Part shown: piece by piece, positions 43,749-52,319 of the stretch
How the letters are laid out: every line of letters begins with the position of its first letter
Position numbering within the stretch: the stretch's first letter is position 1
Assembly (NCBI GenBank): GCA_015075635.1
Contig: JABTUA010000003.1
Location: forward strand, 1,364,001-1,428,000
DNA: 64,000 nt
Reading direction: 5' to 3'
Source: Polyangiaceae bacterium
GTDB taxonomy: Bacteria; Myxococcota_A; Polyangia; Polyangiales; Polyangiaceae
Notes under the pieces: generated by a model
Database searches by the model: none
The model's input: only the letters and a program-made list of their open reading frames with translations
What the model was told of the DNA's origin: nothing
Program-made: the position numbers and the translations under genes

Positions 43749-45305
43749 ATGAGCGAGAAGACCGAAACAGGCAAGAGCGCAGGAAGTCCGGGCGCCGACA
43801 CCGCCGCCCTCGACGACGTGAAGCAGCTGGGGCTCGGCGCGGCGATCGTCTCGCTCGGCTACGTGTTCTGGGTCGTCGGGGCCATGGAGATGGTCGAACG
43901 CTTCGCCTACTACGGGGTGAAGGCGGTCGCGACGCTCTACGCGAAGGCCCCGGTGCGCGACGGCGGGCTCGGCGTTCCGATGTCGCAGTTCGGCATCATC
44001 CTGGGAACCTGGGCCTGGGTGCAGTCCGTGGTCCCGGTCTTCACCGGCGGGCTCTCGGATCGGTATGGCTACAAGCAGACCATCTTCGCCTCGACCGTGA
44101 TCAAGATCTCGGGCTACCTGGTGATGGCCTCGTTCCCGACCTTCTACGGCTTTTTCGCGGGAGCGATGCTGCTCGCAGCCGGTACTGCGGTGTTCAAGCC
44201 GGGCATCCAGGGGACGCTGGTCAAGGCGACGAAGCGCGAGAACAGCTCCATGGCCTGGGGCATCTTCTACCAGACCGTGAACATCGGCGGCTTTTTGGGC
44301 CCGCTGCTCGCCGGCTACATGCGCAAGATGCAGTGGCGCTACGTGTTCCTGTCCTGCGCAGCGCTCATCGCCCTGAACTTCCTGTTGCTGCTCACCTACA
44401 AGGAGCCGGGCAAGGAGGAGCGCCTGGAGCGCGCACGGCTGGAGAAGGCCGGCGGGATCAGGCGAGAGGCGCTCTGGAAGGAGTCGCTGCGCGAGCTCAA
44501 GAAGAAGCACGTCTGGCTGTACCTGCTGATCTTCTCGGGGTTTTGGTACATGTTCAACGCGTTGTTCGACGTGCTCCCCGCGCACATCGAGGACTGGGTG
44601 GACACGCGCGACATCGTGAAGAGCCTGTTCGGCACGGGCGGGACCGAGTCCGCGTTCGTGAAGTTCTTCGTGGTGATGAACAAGGAGGGGACGGAGATCC
44701 TCCCCGAGGGCATGCTCAACCTGAACGCGGGGTTGATCATGACCACCTGCTTCCTGTTCGCGTGGATGAGCGGGCGGCTGCGCGCCACCACCAGCATGGT
44801 CATCGGCACGCTGTTGGCGACGGTGGCGATGTTCCTCTCGGGGTACTCGACCCATGGCTGGATCTCGGTCGGCGCCATCCTGATCTTCAGCGTGGGCGAG
44901 ATGCTCTCCAGCCCGAAGTTCAGCGAATTCATCGGAAACTTCGCGCCGGCCGACAAGAAGGCGATGTACCTGGGCTTCTCCCAGATCCCGTTGGCCATCG
45001 GCTGGGGCCTCGAGGGCTTCACGGCGCCCGCGCTGTACGACCACTTCGCGTCCAAGGATCGCTTCGCCCGGGAGCTCCTGGCCGAGCGGGGCATGGATGC
45101 CGCCCAGCTCGCGGCAGTCAAGCAGGGGGAGGCCTTCGGGGAGCTGGTCAAGTTCACCGGAGAGTCCCGCGAGCACCTGACCCAGCTGATGTATTCGACC
45201 CACAATGTCGGCGTGGTCTGGATCATCATGGGCGCGATAGGTGTCGTCACGGCCATGGGGATCTACGCTTACGGCAAGTGGATCCGGACGATCATCAGGA
45301 GCTAG
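43749..45305 (+). CDS. POT-family oligopeptide transporter (second copy)
   Basis: 518 residues with 12-14 membrane segments. The start is less canonical than the POT at 25.6 kb but retains MEMVERFAYYGVKAVATLY (ExxERFxYYG), GGLSDRYGYKQTI, GTAVFKPGIQGTLVKAT and FYQTVNIGGFLGPLLAGYM. It should import small peptides with protons. The two POT proteins differ enough to be distinct families rather than a recent duplication. The metallophosphoesterase gene follows with an overlap or no gap. Confidence 0.9.
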   Translation: MSEKTETGKSAGSPGADTAALDDVKQLGLGAAIVSLGYVFWVVGAMEMVERFAYYGVKAVATLYAKAPVRDGGLGVPMSQFGIILGTWAWVQSVVPVFTGGLSDRYGYKQTIFASTVIKISGYLVMASFPTFYGFFAGAMLLAAGTAVFKPGIQGTLVKATKRENSSMAWGIFYQTVNIGGFLGPLLAGYMRKMQWRYVFLSCAALIALNFLLLLTYKEPGKEERLERARLEKAGGIRREALWKESLRELKKKHVWLYLLIFSGFWYMFNALFDVLPAHIEDWVDTRDIVKSLFGTGGTESAFVKFFVVMNKEGTEILPEGMLNLNAGLIMTTCFLFAWMSGRLRATTSMVIGTLLATVAMFLSGYSTHGWISVGAILIFSVGEMLSSPKFSEFIGNFAPADKKAMYLGFSQIPLAIGWGLEGFTAPALYDHFASKDRFARELLAERGMDAAQLAAVKQGEAFGELVKFTGESREHLTQLMYSTHNVGVVWIIMGAIGVVTAMGIYAYGKWIRTIIRS

Positions 45306-46138
45306 CTCGGAGCTCACGCTTCGGGCGGCGCCGCCTCTTGCTCGGGGCGGGCGCCGTGGCGGGCGCGGGGGCGCTCGACGCCTTCGCGCTCGAGCCGGCC
45401 TGGCTCGCTGTGACCCGGCACGAGGTCTCGGTGCCTGGGCTGCCGCGCGCCTTGGAAGGCCTTCAGATCGCGCAAATCACCGACGCCCATCTGAAGGCGA
45501 TGGGTCGGGTCGAGCGCGCGATCGTGGACACGGTCCGGCGCGGCCAGATCCAGCTCGTGGTGCTCACCGGGGACATCGTCGATCGTCCCGCGGGCCTCGC
45601 GGTGCTCGCGGAGCTCTGTACGGGTCTCCGGGAGGCGGGCGCTGCCATCGTCGCGAGCTTGGGCAATTGGGAGCACTGGGGAGGCTTCACCGCGCTGGGG
45701 CTCGCCCGGGAGTACGAGCGGCTGGGGGCACGTCTCCTGGTGGACGAGGCCGCCGTGGTGGCGGGCTTGATCGTGACCGCGACGGACGACGGCTACGCCG
45801 GGGCGCCGCGCTGGGACCGCACGCTCGCTTCGCTCGGCGCGGTCGCGGGCTCGGGCGCCCCGAGGCTCCTGCTCACGCACAGCCCCGCGATGTTCGATCG
45901 CGTCCCCTCCGAGGCGCCGCGCTTCGACCTCGCCCTCGCCGGGCACACGCATGGCGGGCAGGTGCGCCTGGGGCCCTGGGCGCCGCTCGTGCCTCCGGGC
46001 AGCGGGCGCTACGTGCAAGGCTTCTACGACACGCCCGCCGGCAGGGGCTACGTGAGCCGAGGAACCGGGACCAGCATCGTGCCCGCGCGCTTCCTCTGCC
46101 GGCCGGAGCTGCCCGTGTTCAGACTGGCGCGGGCCTGA
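45278..46138 (+). CDS. Tat-exported metallophosphoesterase (YkuE-like)
   Basis: About 286 residues if GTG 45278 is the start (28-bp overlap with the transporter); no ATG is available before the leader. A twin-arginine-like leader (FGRRRLLLGAGAVAGAGAL) is followed by the phosphoesterase core: ITDAHLKAM, LTGDIVDR, GNWEHWGG, LLTHSP and LAGHTHGGQ. The third motif normally reads GNHD/E; here Trp replaces the His directly after Asn, with a His two residues later. It is predicted to cleave phosphoesters such as lipid A precursors or nucleotides in the periplasm. Confidence 0.82.
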   Translation: MDPDDHQELARSSRFGRRRLLLGAGAVAGAGALDAFALEPAWLAVTRHEVSVPGLPRALEGLQIAQITDAHLKAMGRVERAIVDTVRRGQIQLVVLTGDIVDRPAGLAVLAELCTGLREAGAAIVASLGNWEHWGGFTALGLAREYERLGARLLVDEAAVVAGLIVTATDDGYAGAPRWDRTLASLGAVAGSGAPRLLLTHSPAMFDRVPSEAPRFDLALAGHTHGGQVRLGPWAPLVPPGSGRYVQGFYDTPAGRGYVSRGTGTSIVPARFLCRPELPVFRLARA

Positions 46139-46159
46139 GTCAAACCCGACCCTCGCTGT

Positions 46160-46335
46160 CTTGGCACGCCGGATCGCGCCCGCCACTGAGGTCGAGACTC
46201 ACGAGAACACCGGCGGGGCCGGCGCACTCCCGCAGTCAAGTGGGCGTCGTCGCCAAACGTTTCCTGCTCGCGTCTCGACGAGAATCCAACCGCGCGGCGC
46301 GGCGGCGAACGCGGGCGCGAAAGGGCAAAGCCCAA
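46160..46335 (+). repeat. Most complete copy of the dispersed intergenic repeat
   Basis: About 175 bp between two convergent genes. The first third matches 2580-2630 and the last two thirds match 4077-4206, with nothing between them here. It contains GCCACTGAGGTCGAGA near the start, CCGGCGGGGCCGGCGCACTC in the middle, and GCGCGAAAGGGCAAAGCCC at the end. No coding sequence and no perfect terminator hairpin were found. It fills the whole gene-free stretch. Confidence 0.6.
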
Positions 46336-47028
46336 TCAGAACGCGTCGGTGAACGAGAACACGTAGGCCGCGCTCAGGCCGACGCTGTAGACGGGATCAC
46401 TCGAGTCTTCGACTCCCGCGAACAGCACGTCGCTCTTGCCGTGACCGACCCAGACCGCGACCGGCAGCTCGCGGCGCGCCCCGGCGGTCAGCTCCAGGTG
46501 CCCGTCCACGCGGCGCGAGATCCGACCCACGCGCACGCGCAGCCCTGCGTCGAGGCCCACGCCGACCAGCTCGAGGTGCGCGGAGCCGAGGGGCGACGCT
46601 GCGGTCAGCCGCTTCCAGTCCACGGCGGATCCAGCCAGCAGGCGCAAGCCCGGGGTCAGGACCGGTGCGTAGCGCGCGCTCGCGCCCGCGCCGACAGTCA
46701 GCGACGAGCCGACCTGCTCCGGGCCCCCGCCGAAGTAGCGCCGCTCGATGTCGGCGAGGGCGAGCCCCCCGACGCCGAGCCATGCGCTGACGCGTAGCTC
46801 CAGCGGGCTCGCGAAGACCAGGCCAGCTCCGACCTCGACCGAGAGCGAGCCCGGGCTCTGGTCGCCGCCCGAGCCGAAGTCGTCGGACCCTCCGATGGCG
46901 GCCAGATCGACGTCCGTGACGTGGCGGTAGCCGGCTCCCGCCGCGAGCAGGGCGTCGTTGGTGGGCTCGGCGCCGGCCGTCACGGGTGCGAGCCCGAGGC
47001 CCGCGACGAGCGCTGCACTCCGAATCAT
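46336..47028 (-). CDS. Outer-membrane beta-barrel-like protein
   Basis: 230 residues from ATG 47028. A signal peptide (ending TAGA/E) is followed by alternating strands rich in Gly, Val, Leu and aromatics (LSVEVGAGLVFASPLELRVSAWLGVGGLAL, SSLTVGAGASARYAPVLTPGLRLLAGSAVDW). The C-terminus ends YVFSFTDAF with a terminal Phe, the usual outer-membrane insertion signature. No specific family is recognised; a small 8-10 stranded barrel is likely. It is alone on its strand, and a dispersed repeat lies immediately downstream. Confidence 0.7.
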   Translation of the reverse strand: MIRSAALVAGLGLAPVTAGAEPTNDALLAAGAGYRHVTDVDLAAIGGSDDFGSGGDQSPGSLSVEVGAGLVFASPLELRVSAWLGVGGLALADIERRYFGGGPEQVGSSLTVGAGASARYAPVLTPGLRLLAGSAVDWKRLTAASPLGSAHLELVGVGLDAGLRVRVGRISRRVDGHLELTAGARRELPVAVWVGHGKSDVLFAGVEDSSDPVYSVGLSAAYVFSFTDAF

Positions 47029-47157
47029 GGCTTCGCGGGCTGGAGCACGGCGCGTGCCAGCTCGGTTCGCGCACAATGCTCGTTGAGCCGCCGCCTGGGT
47101 CTCCACCGCGGTTCACACGCCAATGACATGGAGATCAGACTCGGCTAGACACCCGTC

Positions 47158-47763
47158 ATGGCCGCCGACCCGCGCCCCGCGGAGCGCTTGCTCCAGAGCG
47201 ACACGCCAGCCGCATGGGCGAGCGTGGCGGCGGACGACCTCGGGGCGACCCTGGCGGACCACGCGCACTGCGAGAAGAAGGCGAGCGCCAGCGCCATCGC
47301 GCTGATCAACGACTACCCCGAGGACGCCGAGCTGGTTACGGCCATGGCGCGCCTCGCCGAGGAGGAGCTCGGGCACTTTCGGGAGGTCCACGCGCTGCTG
47401 CTCGCTCGCGGCGTCGAGCTGACGCGCGACCGTGGGGACCCCTACGCGCGCGCTCTGATGGGCCTCTTGCGCCAGCCGCAGGAGCTCCGAAAGCTCGACC
47501 GCTTGCTGGTCGGGGCGCTGATCGAGGCGCGCTCTTGCGAGCGCTTCCGCTTGTTGCGCGCCGAGCTCGAGCGCCGGGGCGAGACGGAGCTCGGGGCGGT
47601 GTTCCGGCGCCTGGAGGGGAGCGAGGCCGGTCACGCCGCGCTGTTCGTCCACCTGGCGGAGCAGCGCTTCGGTGTCGAGCCGACGCGAGCGCGGCTCGGC
47701 GAGCTGGCCACGGCAGAGGCTGGCATCGTCGCCGAGCTGCCGCTCGTCGCGCGGATTCACTAG
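47158..47763 (+). CDS. miaE: tRNA 2-methylthio-N6-isopentenyladenosine hydroxylase-like diiron protein
   Basis: 201 residues. The diiron ferritin-like core matches MiaE: DHAHCEKKASASAIALIND near residue 34, ARLAEEELGHFREVHALLLARG near residue 65, and EARSCERFRLL then EAGHAALFVHLAEQ later. These supply the paired E-x-x-H ligands. MiaE hydroxylates the isopentenyl group of ms2i6A at tRNA position 37. No other tRNA-modification gene lies directly beside it, but a GluQRS gene 0.7 kb away also acts on tRNA position 34. It is convergent with the archaemetzincin gene by 2 bp. Confidence 0.9.
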   Translation: MAADPRPAERLLQSDTPAAWASVAADDLGATLADHAHCEKKASASAIALINDYPEDAELVTAMARLAEEELGHFREVHALLLARGVELTRDRGDPYARALMGLLRQPQELRKLDRLLVGALIEARSCERFRLLRAELERRGETELGAVFRRLEGSEAGHAALFVHLAEQRFGVEPTRARLGELATAEAGIVAELPLVARIH

Positions 47764-47765
47764 GC

Positions 47766-48437
47766 TCACTTGCTCTTCGGCTTCGGCCACGGGATTTCGC
47801 CGTCGGCGAGCTCCACTCCATGCTCGCTGAGCGCGCGACGGCTCTCGAAGCAGAGGTCGTACTCGCGATCGGTGGTCAGCACGCTGCCGCCGCCGTCCTC
47901 CATCAGACAGCCGCGGTTCGGGCAGTGGTCGAGCCCGAAGGTGTGGCCGATCTCGTGGACCGCGACCTTGCCCAGCCGAATCCGCGCGTGCTCGGCGTTC
48001 TTCGCCTGGCGCTTGCAGCGGAACGAGGAGAGCACGCAGGCCGCGCCGTCGATGGTCGCGAGGCCCAGGATGCCCCAGTCGTCGATCTTGCCCTTGGTCG
48101 TGCTGATGTCCACGCCGGTCAGACCGAGGATGCGGCTGCCCCCCGCCGGCAAGCGTGGCTTCAGGAAGTCGAGCAGCTTCTCGGCGCGGTAGCGGCCGCG
48201 CTTCGGGTAATACGCGGACTTCGGCAGGTCCACGCGGCCCAGCGTCTTGACCTCCACGGCGTAGAACGCCGCGAGGGCGCGCACGACCATGGCGACGTCG
48301 GCGTCCGGCAGCGCCTTGCCCAAGGCCTGCACGTAGATCAAGCGTTCGTTCGCGGCCGCGTACCCTACGGGAGCCCAGAGGCCTCCCGTCATGAGACCGG
48401 ACAGAGCCAGGAAGCGGCGTCGAGTGTGACGAGTCAT
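47766..48437 (-). CDS. Archaemetzincin-like metalloprotease with a Tat leader
   Basis: 223 residues. The zinc signature HEIGHTFGLDHCPNRGCLM (His161, Glu162, His165, His171, Cys172, Cys177, Met179) is the exact HExxHxxGxxHCx4CxM pattern of archaemetzincins (M54). The N-terminus, TRRRFLALSGLMTGGLWAP, looks like a twin-arginine signal, so it would act outside the cytoplasm; most archaemetzincins lack one. Cys196 (DLCFESR) matches the additional conserved Cys position. The ATG overlaps the stop of the GluQRS gene by 4 bp. Confidence 0.88.
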   Translation of the reverse strand: MTRHTRRRFLALSGLMTGGLWAPVGYAAANERLIYVQALGKALPDADVAMVVRALAAFYAVEVKTLGRVDLPKSAYYPKRGRYRAEKLLDFLKPRLPAGGSRILGLTGVDISTTKGKIDDWGILGLATIDGAACVLSSFRCKRQAKNAEHARIRLGKVAVHEIGHTFGLDHCPNRGCLMEDGGGSVLTTDREYDLCFESRRALSEHGVELADGEIPWPKPKSK

Positions 48438-49390
48438 CGCGCGCTCTTCAGCTTAGCAAGCGTTTCGGGGTCGAGCCGCACCGGCTCGTGCGGCAGCTTG
48501 GCCAGCGAGAACTCGGCGAGGGCTTCCCGCGGCGATATTCGCTCGGGCACGTCGAGCCCACTGGCTCGCGCCGCCCAACCGACCAGCGCCCGCGGATCGA
48601 CGCCGCGCGCGCGGAGCTCCGCCAGGCTCAGGTCGTCTGCGCGCTTGGCGAAGCGGCGACCGGAGGCGTCCACCACCAGCGGCACGTGAACCCAGCTCGG
48701 GTGGGCGAGCCCGAGCGCGCGTTGCAGGTGCGCCTGCCGGGCGGCGCTCGGGAGCAGGTCGTCCCCGCGCAGCACCTCGGTCACTTCCTGGAAAGCGTCG
48801 TCCACGACGACCGCCAGCTGATAGGCGGGCGTGCCATCGCGGCGTGCCACCATGAAGTCGCCGACCTCGGTCTGGACGTCGAACGCCGCGGGGGCGGCGA
48901 ACGCGTCGGCGATCGCGAGCGCGCCCTCCGGCACACGGAAGCGCAGGCTCACCTCGCGCCCCGTGCGTGCGCTCGCGGTCTCGATCGAGTCGAAGCGACC
49001 GCGGCAGGTGCCGGGGTAGCGTTGCTCCACGTCCCCTTGCTGCGGCGCGCCGAGCGCGGCGCGTACGTCGGCGCGCGAGCACACGCAGGGGTAGGTGAGG
49101 CCCGCGTTCGAGAGCTGGCTCACCGCCGCCCGCAAGCGCTCCATCCCGGCCGATTGCAGGAGCATCGGCCCGTCCCAGTCGAGGCCGAGCCACTCCAGAT
49201 CTCGAACCGCGGCCTCGACCATCCCAGGCCGCACGCGGGGCGCGTCCAGGTCCTCCATGCGCAGCACGACGCGGCCAGCGCGCGAGCGCACGCTCCACCA
49301 CGCGAGCAGGAACGAGCGGGCGTGACCGAGGTGCAGCTGGCCCGTTGGGCTCGGCGCCAGGCGGCCGACGGGAGCAGGGCGTTCGGGCAT
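48434..49390 (-). CDS. gluQ: Glutamyl-Q tRNA(Asp) synthetase
   Basis: 318 residues, the GluRS catalytic domain without an anticodon-binding part, as in GluQRS. The HIGH-type motif is HLGHAR (about 20-25). Zinc ligands are in YPCVCSRADV and YPGTCRG. DTQTEVGDFMV-like VQTEVGDFMVARRDGTPAYQLAVVVDD and the KMSKS-equivalent FAKRADDLSL are present. It attaches glutamate to queuosine at tRNA(Asp) position 34. It heads a two-gene operon with the archaemetzincin. Confidence 0.93.
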   Translation of the reverse strand: MPERPAPVGRLAPSPTGQLHLGHARSFLLAWWSVRSRAGRVVLRMEDLDAPRVRPGMVEAAVRDLEWLGLDWDGPMLLQSAGMERLRAAVSQLSNAGLTYPCVCSRADVRAALGAPQQGDVEQRYPGTCRGRFDSIETASARTGREVSLRFRVPEGALAIADAFAAPAAFDVQTEVGDFMVARRDGTPAYQLAVVVDDAFQEVTEVLRGDDLLPSAARQAHLQRALGLAHPSWVHVPLVVDASGRRFAKRADDLSLAELRARGVDPRALVGWAARASGLDVPERISPREALAEFSLAKLPHEPVRLDPETLAKLKSAR

Positions 49391-49435
49391 CGCGGGCGAG
49401 CGCCATGTTGCTCGACGCGGCGCGCGGGCGAAAGG

Positions 49436-49693
49436 TCACATCTTCTCGACGGACTTGAACATCTCTCGGACGAACGAGGTGCGAGGGCGGATCAGCAACA
49501 CGCGCCCCGCGAGCGGGCGGACGGTGATGCGCGCCCCGGCCGGGAACCCCACGTCGGAGTTGAGGAGATCGTCGCGAAACACGTAGCGGTCCCCGTCCGA
49601 GGTGCGCTCGGTGCTCTCCACCTCCGCCCGTGCCGTGCCAGCCATTGCCACTACGCCCAGCGCCAGAGCGGCGGAAATCCCGAACCGAACCAT
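49436..49693 (-). CDS. Small exported protein of unknown function
   Basis: 85 residues with a clear cleavable signal peptide (1-23, ending ARA/E). The mature part of about 62 residues is beta-rich (DGDRYVFRDDLLNSDVGFPAGARITVRP, GRVLLIRPRTSFVREMFKSVEKM). GARITVRPLAGRVLLIRPRTSF suggests a short barrel-like or ligand-binding fold. No family recognised. Proteins of this size and layout recur in Polyangia. A good ribosome site (CCGGAGG) stands before the ATG. Confidence 0.6.
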   Translation of the reverse strand: MVRFGISAALALGVVAMAGTARAEVESTERTSDGDRYVFRDDLLNSDVGFPAGARITVRPLAGRVLLIRPRTSFVREMFKSVEKM

Positions 49694-49729
49694 GTTGTCG
49701 TACCTCCGGCAGTTGGAAACCGGAGAGTC

Positions 49730-50287
49730 CTAGTCCTTGGGCGCCTCGCACTTGCAGACCGCCACCCGCGCCTCGCTGTCCTTCACGATCTTCTTGGCGC
49801 GGTCGCAGCGCTCGTGGGGGTCGCCCGCCAGCCGGCAGACCGAGGCAGCCGCTCGCCGCAGCGACTCCATGGCCTTGCAGGCCTCCGGGCAGCGGGTGTC
49901 GCCCGCGGCGAGGGGAGTGGCGCTGCCCTTCGCGGCCTTGGTGCCGGCCAGCAGGTTCAGATCCGCCAGCGCTTGATCGAGCGCCTTCTCCGCGTCGCCC
50001 AGCGTGGCGGGCTCTCGAGCGAGCGAGCGCTTCGACTTCTCGCGCTGCTCGTCCGCCTTCACGTCGTCCAGATCCTTCGTGGAGCCGAGCGTCGGCGCGG
50101 GCTCGGGTGCGGCGGCAGCTTGGCCGGGCGCCGACGGCGCTGGAGCGCCGGCGTGCTCGGACTCTTCAGGCGGGGGCGGTGCCTGGCTCGTCGGCGCCTC
50201 GCTCGCCGGTGCCTCGTCCTTCTTGCAGCTGCCCAGCGCGAGCGCTGGCAAGAGCAGAGCCGCGCACCCGAGCCGAATCCAGCTCAC
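49730..50287 (-). CDS. Cys-containing lipoprotein, paralogue of its upstream neighbour
   Basis: 185 residues from GTG 50287, which overlaps the stop of the upstream paralogue by 4 bp (GTGA). The lipobox is LGSC (Cys20), then a Pro/Ala/Glu linker, a helical charged segment (DVKADEQREKSKRSLAREP, AEKALDQALADLNLLAG), and a C-terminal helical module with six Cys: CPEACKAMESLRRAAASVCRLAG, ERCDRAKKIV, VAVCKCEA. The same module closes the upstream gene. Function unknown; the paired Cys suggest disulphides in the periplasm. Confidence 0.65.
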   Translation of the reverse strand: MSWIRLGCAALLLPALALGSCKKDEAPASEAPTSQAPPPPEESEHAGAPAPSAPGQAAAAPEPAPTLGSTKDLDDVKADEQREKSKRSLAREPATLGDAEKALDQALADLNLLAGTKAAKGSATPLAAGDTRCPEACKAMESLRRAAASVCRLAGDPHERCDRAKKIVKDSEARVAVCKCEAPKD

Positions 50288-50850
50288 TCCCCGTTCTTCT
50301 CGCATTTGCACACCGCGATCCGCGCTTGGTTTTCCTGCACGATACCCTGAGCGCGCTTGCAGCGCGCGTTCGACTCCCCGGCCAGGCGGCACACTGCGCC
50401 GGCGGCGCGCTTGAGCGAGGCGAACGCCTTGCAGGCGTTCCCGCAGCGGTCGGCGCCCGCGGCGAGACCACCGGCCGGGGCGGCGCTGGGTGCAGGCGCC
50501 TTCTTGGCCTCGGCCTTCGCCGGGGCCTCCGTGTCGGCGGGTCGGGCCGGCGGCGGGGCAGGATTCAGCTCCGCGCGCGCCTTCTCCAGCGCGGCCTCGG
50601 CCTCGGCGACGCTCGCGAAGTCACCCTCCGTGCGCGCTCCATTCTCGTCTTCTGCAGGAACGGCGGCGCTCGAGGGCGCTGCCGTCGTCGGCGCCGGGGG
50701 CGCCGTGCCGTAGCCCGGCTGCTGTGCCTGGGTCATCTGCGACTCTTGCGCCGCGCCCGCGGGGCTCGCCGGCTCTTGTGCCCGGCGCGGGGCGCACGCC
50801 ATCGCGACGAAGCCGAAGAGGAGCGAGAGGACGACGTGACGGGGGCGCAT
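50284..50850 (-). CDS. Cys-containing lipoprotein, paralogue of its downstream neighbour
   Basis: 188 residues. The lipobox is AMAC (Cys19), then a long Ala/Pro/Gln linker (about 20-80), a helix (VAEAEAALEKARAELNP), another Pro/Ala linker, and the C-terminal Cys module CGNACKAFASLKRAAGAVCRLAG, ARCKRAQGIV, IAVCKCE. Spacing of the six Cys equals that in the next gene, so they arose by tandem duplication and are coupled translationally. No function known. Confidence 0.65.
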   Translation of the reverse strand: MRPRHVVLSLLFGFVAMACAPRRAQEPASPAGAAQESQMTQAQQPGYGTAPPAPTTAAPSSAAVPAEDENGARTEGDFASVAEAEAALEKARAELNPAPPPARPADTEAPAKAEAKKAPAPSAAPAGGLAAGADRCGNACKAFASLKRAAGAVCRLAGESNARCKRAQGIVQENQARIAVCKCEKNGE

Positions 50851-50935
50851 GCGCAGGGCTCGGCGGGAGAAGGGTACAACCAGTGAGACGGGTCAGGCAG
50901 GGAATCGATGGCGGCGGCCTTCTCTCGAAAAGCAG

Positions 50936-50989
50936 AAGGCCCGCGCGGGTCTTCGACCGTGGGAAAACGGTCGAGCCCGGGCGGGCCTT
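50936..50989 (-). terminator. Long hairpin terminator after the thiolase gene
   Basis: A near-perfect inverted repeat with arms of about 24 bases (AAGGCCCGC...TCGACCGT and its complement) around a 6-base GGGAAA loop. Read from the thiolase side it ends AAGGCC...GGCCTT and is followed by CTGCTTTTCG, a short T run. It lies 18 bp after the thiolase stop. Confidence 0.7.
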
Positions 50990-51007
50990 ACAGCCCCGAG
51001 CAGCCGC

Positions 51008-52207
51008 TCAGTTGATTGCGTCCGGCTTCCTGTAGAGGGTCACCACCGCCGCGCCGCCGAGACCCAGGTTGTGCTGGAGCGCGATCTTGGCGCCCGGCAC
51101 CTGGCGCTTGTCCGCCAGGCCGCGCAGCTGCCAGTTCAGCTCCGAGCACTGCGCGAGGCCGGTGGCCCCGAGCGGGTGGCCCTTGGAGATCAGGCCGCCG
51201 GAGGGGTTCACCACCCACTTGCCGCCGTAGGTCACGGCGCCGGAGTCGATCAGCTCGCCGCCCTTGCCGGCGGGACACAACCCGAGCGCCTCGTAGGTGA
51301 TGAGCTCGTTGGTGCTGAAGCAGTCGTGCAGCTCGATCACGTCGACGTTCTCCGGACCGACGCCCGCCTGCTCGTACGCGGTCTGGGCGGCCTTGCGGCT
51401 CATGTCCGCGCCGATGATCTTGATGCAGCTCCGCTCCTCGAACGTGCTGGCGAGGTCGGTCACCATCGACATGCCCGCGATCTCGATGGCCTTGCCTTCC
51501 AGCTTGTGCTGCTTGACGAAGTCAGCGCTGGCCAGGATGGCGGCGCCCGCGCCGTCCGAGGTCGGGCAGCACTGGAGCTTGGTCAGAGGCGCGTAGACCT
51601 CCTTGGCGTTCAGGATGTCCTCCAGCGAGTACTCGTCCTGGAACTGCGAGTACGGGTTGTTCACCGAGTGCTTGTGGTTCTTCCAGCCGACCTTGGCGAA
51701 CTGCTCGGCCTTGGTGCCGTACTTCTCCATGTGCTCGCGGCCGGCGTTGCCGAACAGCTGCGGTGCGGGCGGAGCCGGCGCGAACTCCCGGAGCTCCATC
51801 ATCAGCATCATGTGCTTGTCCATGGGGTTCACGCGGTCCATGAACTTCGCGCCGAGGGAGCCCTTCTCCATCTTCTCGAAGCCGACGGCCATGACGCAGT
51901 CGGCGAGCCCGCCTTCGACCAGCTGCTTGGCCAGGAAGAGCGCGGTCGAGCCGGTGGAGCAGTTGTTGTTGACGTTGTAGATGGGGATGCCGGTCAGGCC
52001 GAGCCCGTAGAGCGCGCGCTCACCGCTGGTGCTCTCGCCGTAGACGTAGCCGGCAGCGGCCTGCTGGATCTTCGTGTAAGGGATGCCCGCGTCGGCGAGC
52101 GCCTTGTCGCCCGCCTCCTTCACCATGTCCGGGTAGTCCCACTCCTTGGCGCCCGGCTTCTCGAACTTCGTCATTCCGACGCCCACGACGTAGACTTTCC
52201 TGCCCAT
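51008..52207 (-). CDS. SCP-x-type thiolase / lipid-transfer thiolase
   Basis: 399 residues. The nucleophile Cys83 is in NNNCSTGSTALFLAKQ. HDCFSTNELITYEALG and the GGLISKGHPLGATGLAQ His motif are present, as is the C-terminal HNLGLGGAAVVTLYRK. The NNNCSTGS and GHPLGATG forms belong to the sterol-carrier-protein-x thiolase group (thiolase-like lipid transfer proteins), which act on 3-ketoacyl-CoA in fatty acid or sterol side-chain breakdown. It is a single-gene unit with a strong terminator. Confidence 0.9.
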   Translation of the reverse strand: MGRKVYVVGVGMTKFEKPGAKEWDYPDMVKEAGDKALADAGIPYTKIQQAAAGYVYGESTSGERALYGLGLTGIPIYNVNNNCSTGSTALFLAKQLVEGGLADCVMAVGFEKMEKGSLGAKFMDRVNPMDKHMMLMMELREFAPAPPAPQLFGNAGREHMEKYGTKAEQFAKVGWKNHKHSVNNPYSQFQDEYSLEDILNAKEVYAPLTKLQCCPTSDGAGAAILASADFVKQHKLEGKAIEIAGMSMVTDLASTFEERSCIKIIGADMSRKAAQTAYEQAGVGPENVDVIELHDCFSTNELITYEALGLCPAGKGGELIDSGAVTYGGKWVVNPSGGLISKGHPLGATGLAQCSELNWQLRGLADKRQVPGAKIALQHNLGLGGAAVVTLYRKPDAIN

Positions 52208-52319
52208 CGGTCTCTCCCTGGTTCACGGCCGGTGGCGCCCCAGAGGGGTGCGCTCCGACGCTCGGTCTTGGCAGACCGGATACGCCAGGATCCGGGGGCA
52301 GGCAAGCCCGGTCAGGTCG

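Noticed and set aside
38567..46138. Possible secretion or surface-layer gene cluster
   Set aside because: The neighbours (site-2 protease, NTF2-like protein, POT transporter, phosphoesterase) have no common function, and no secretion machinery genes are present.
52268..52290. CTTGGCAGACCGGAT resembling the start of the dispersed repeat
   Set aside because: Only about 15 bases match, and the characteristic CCACTGAGGTCGAG segment is absent; chance similarity in GC-rich DNA.
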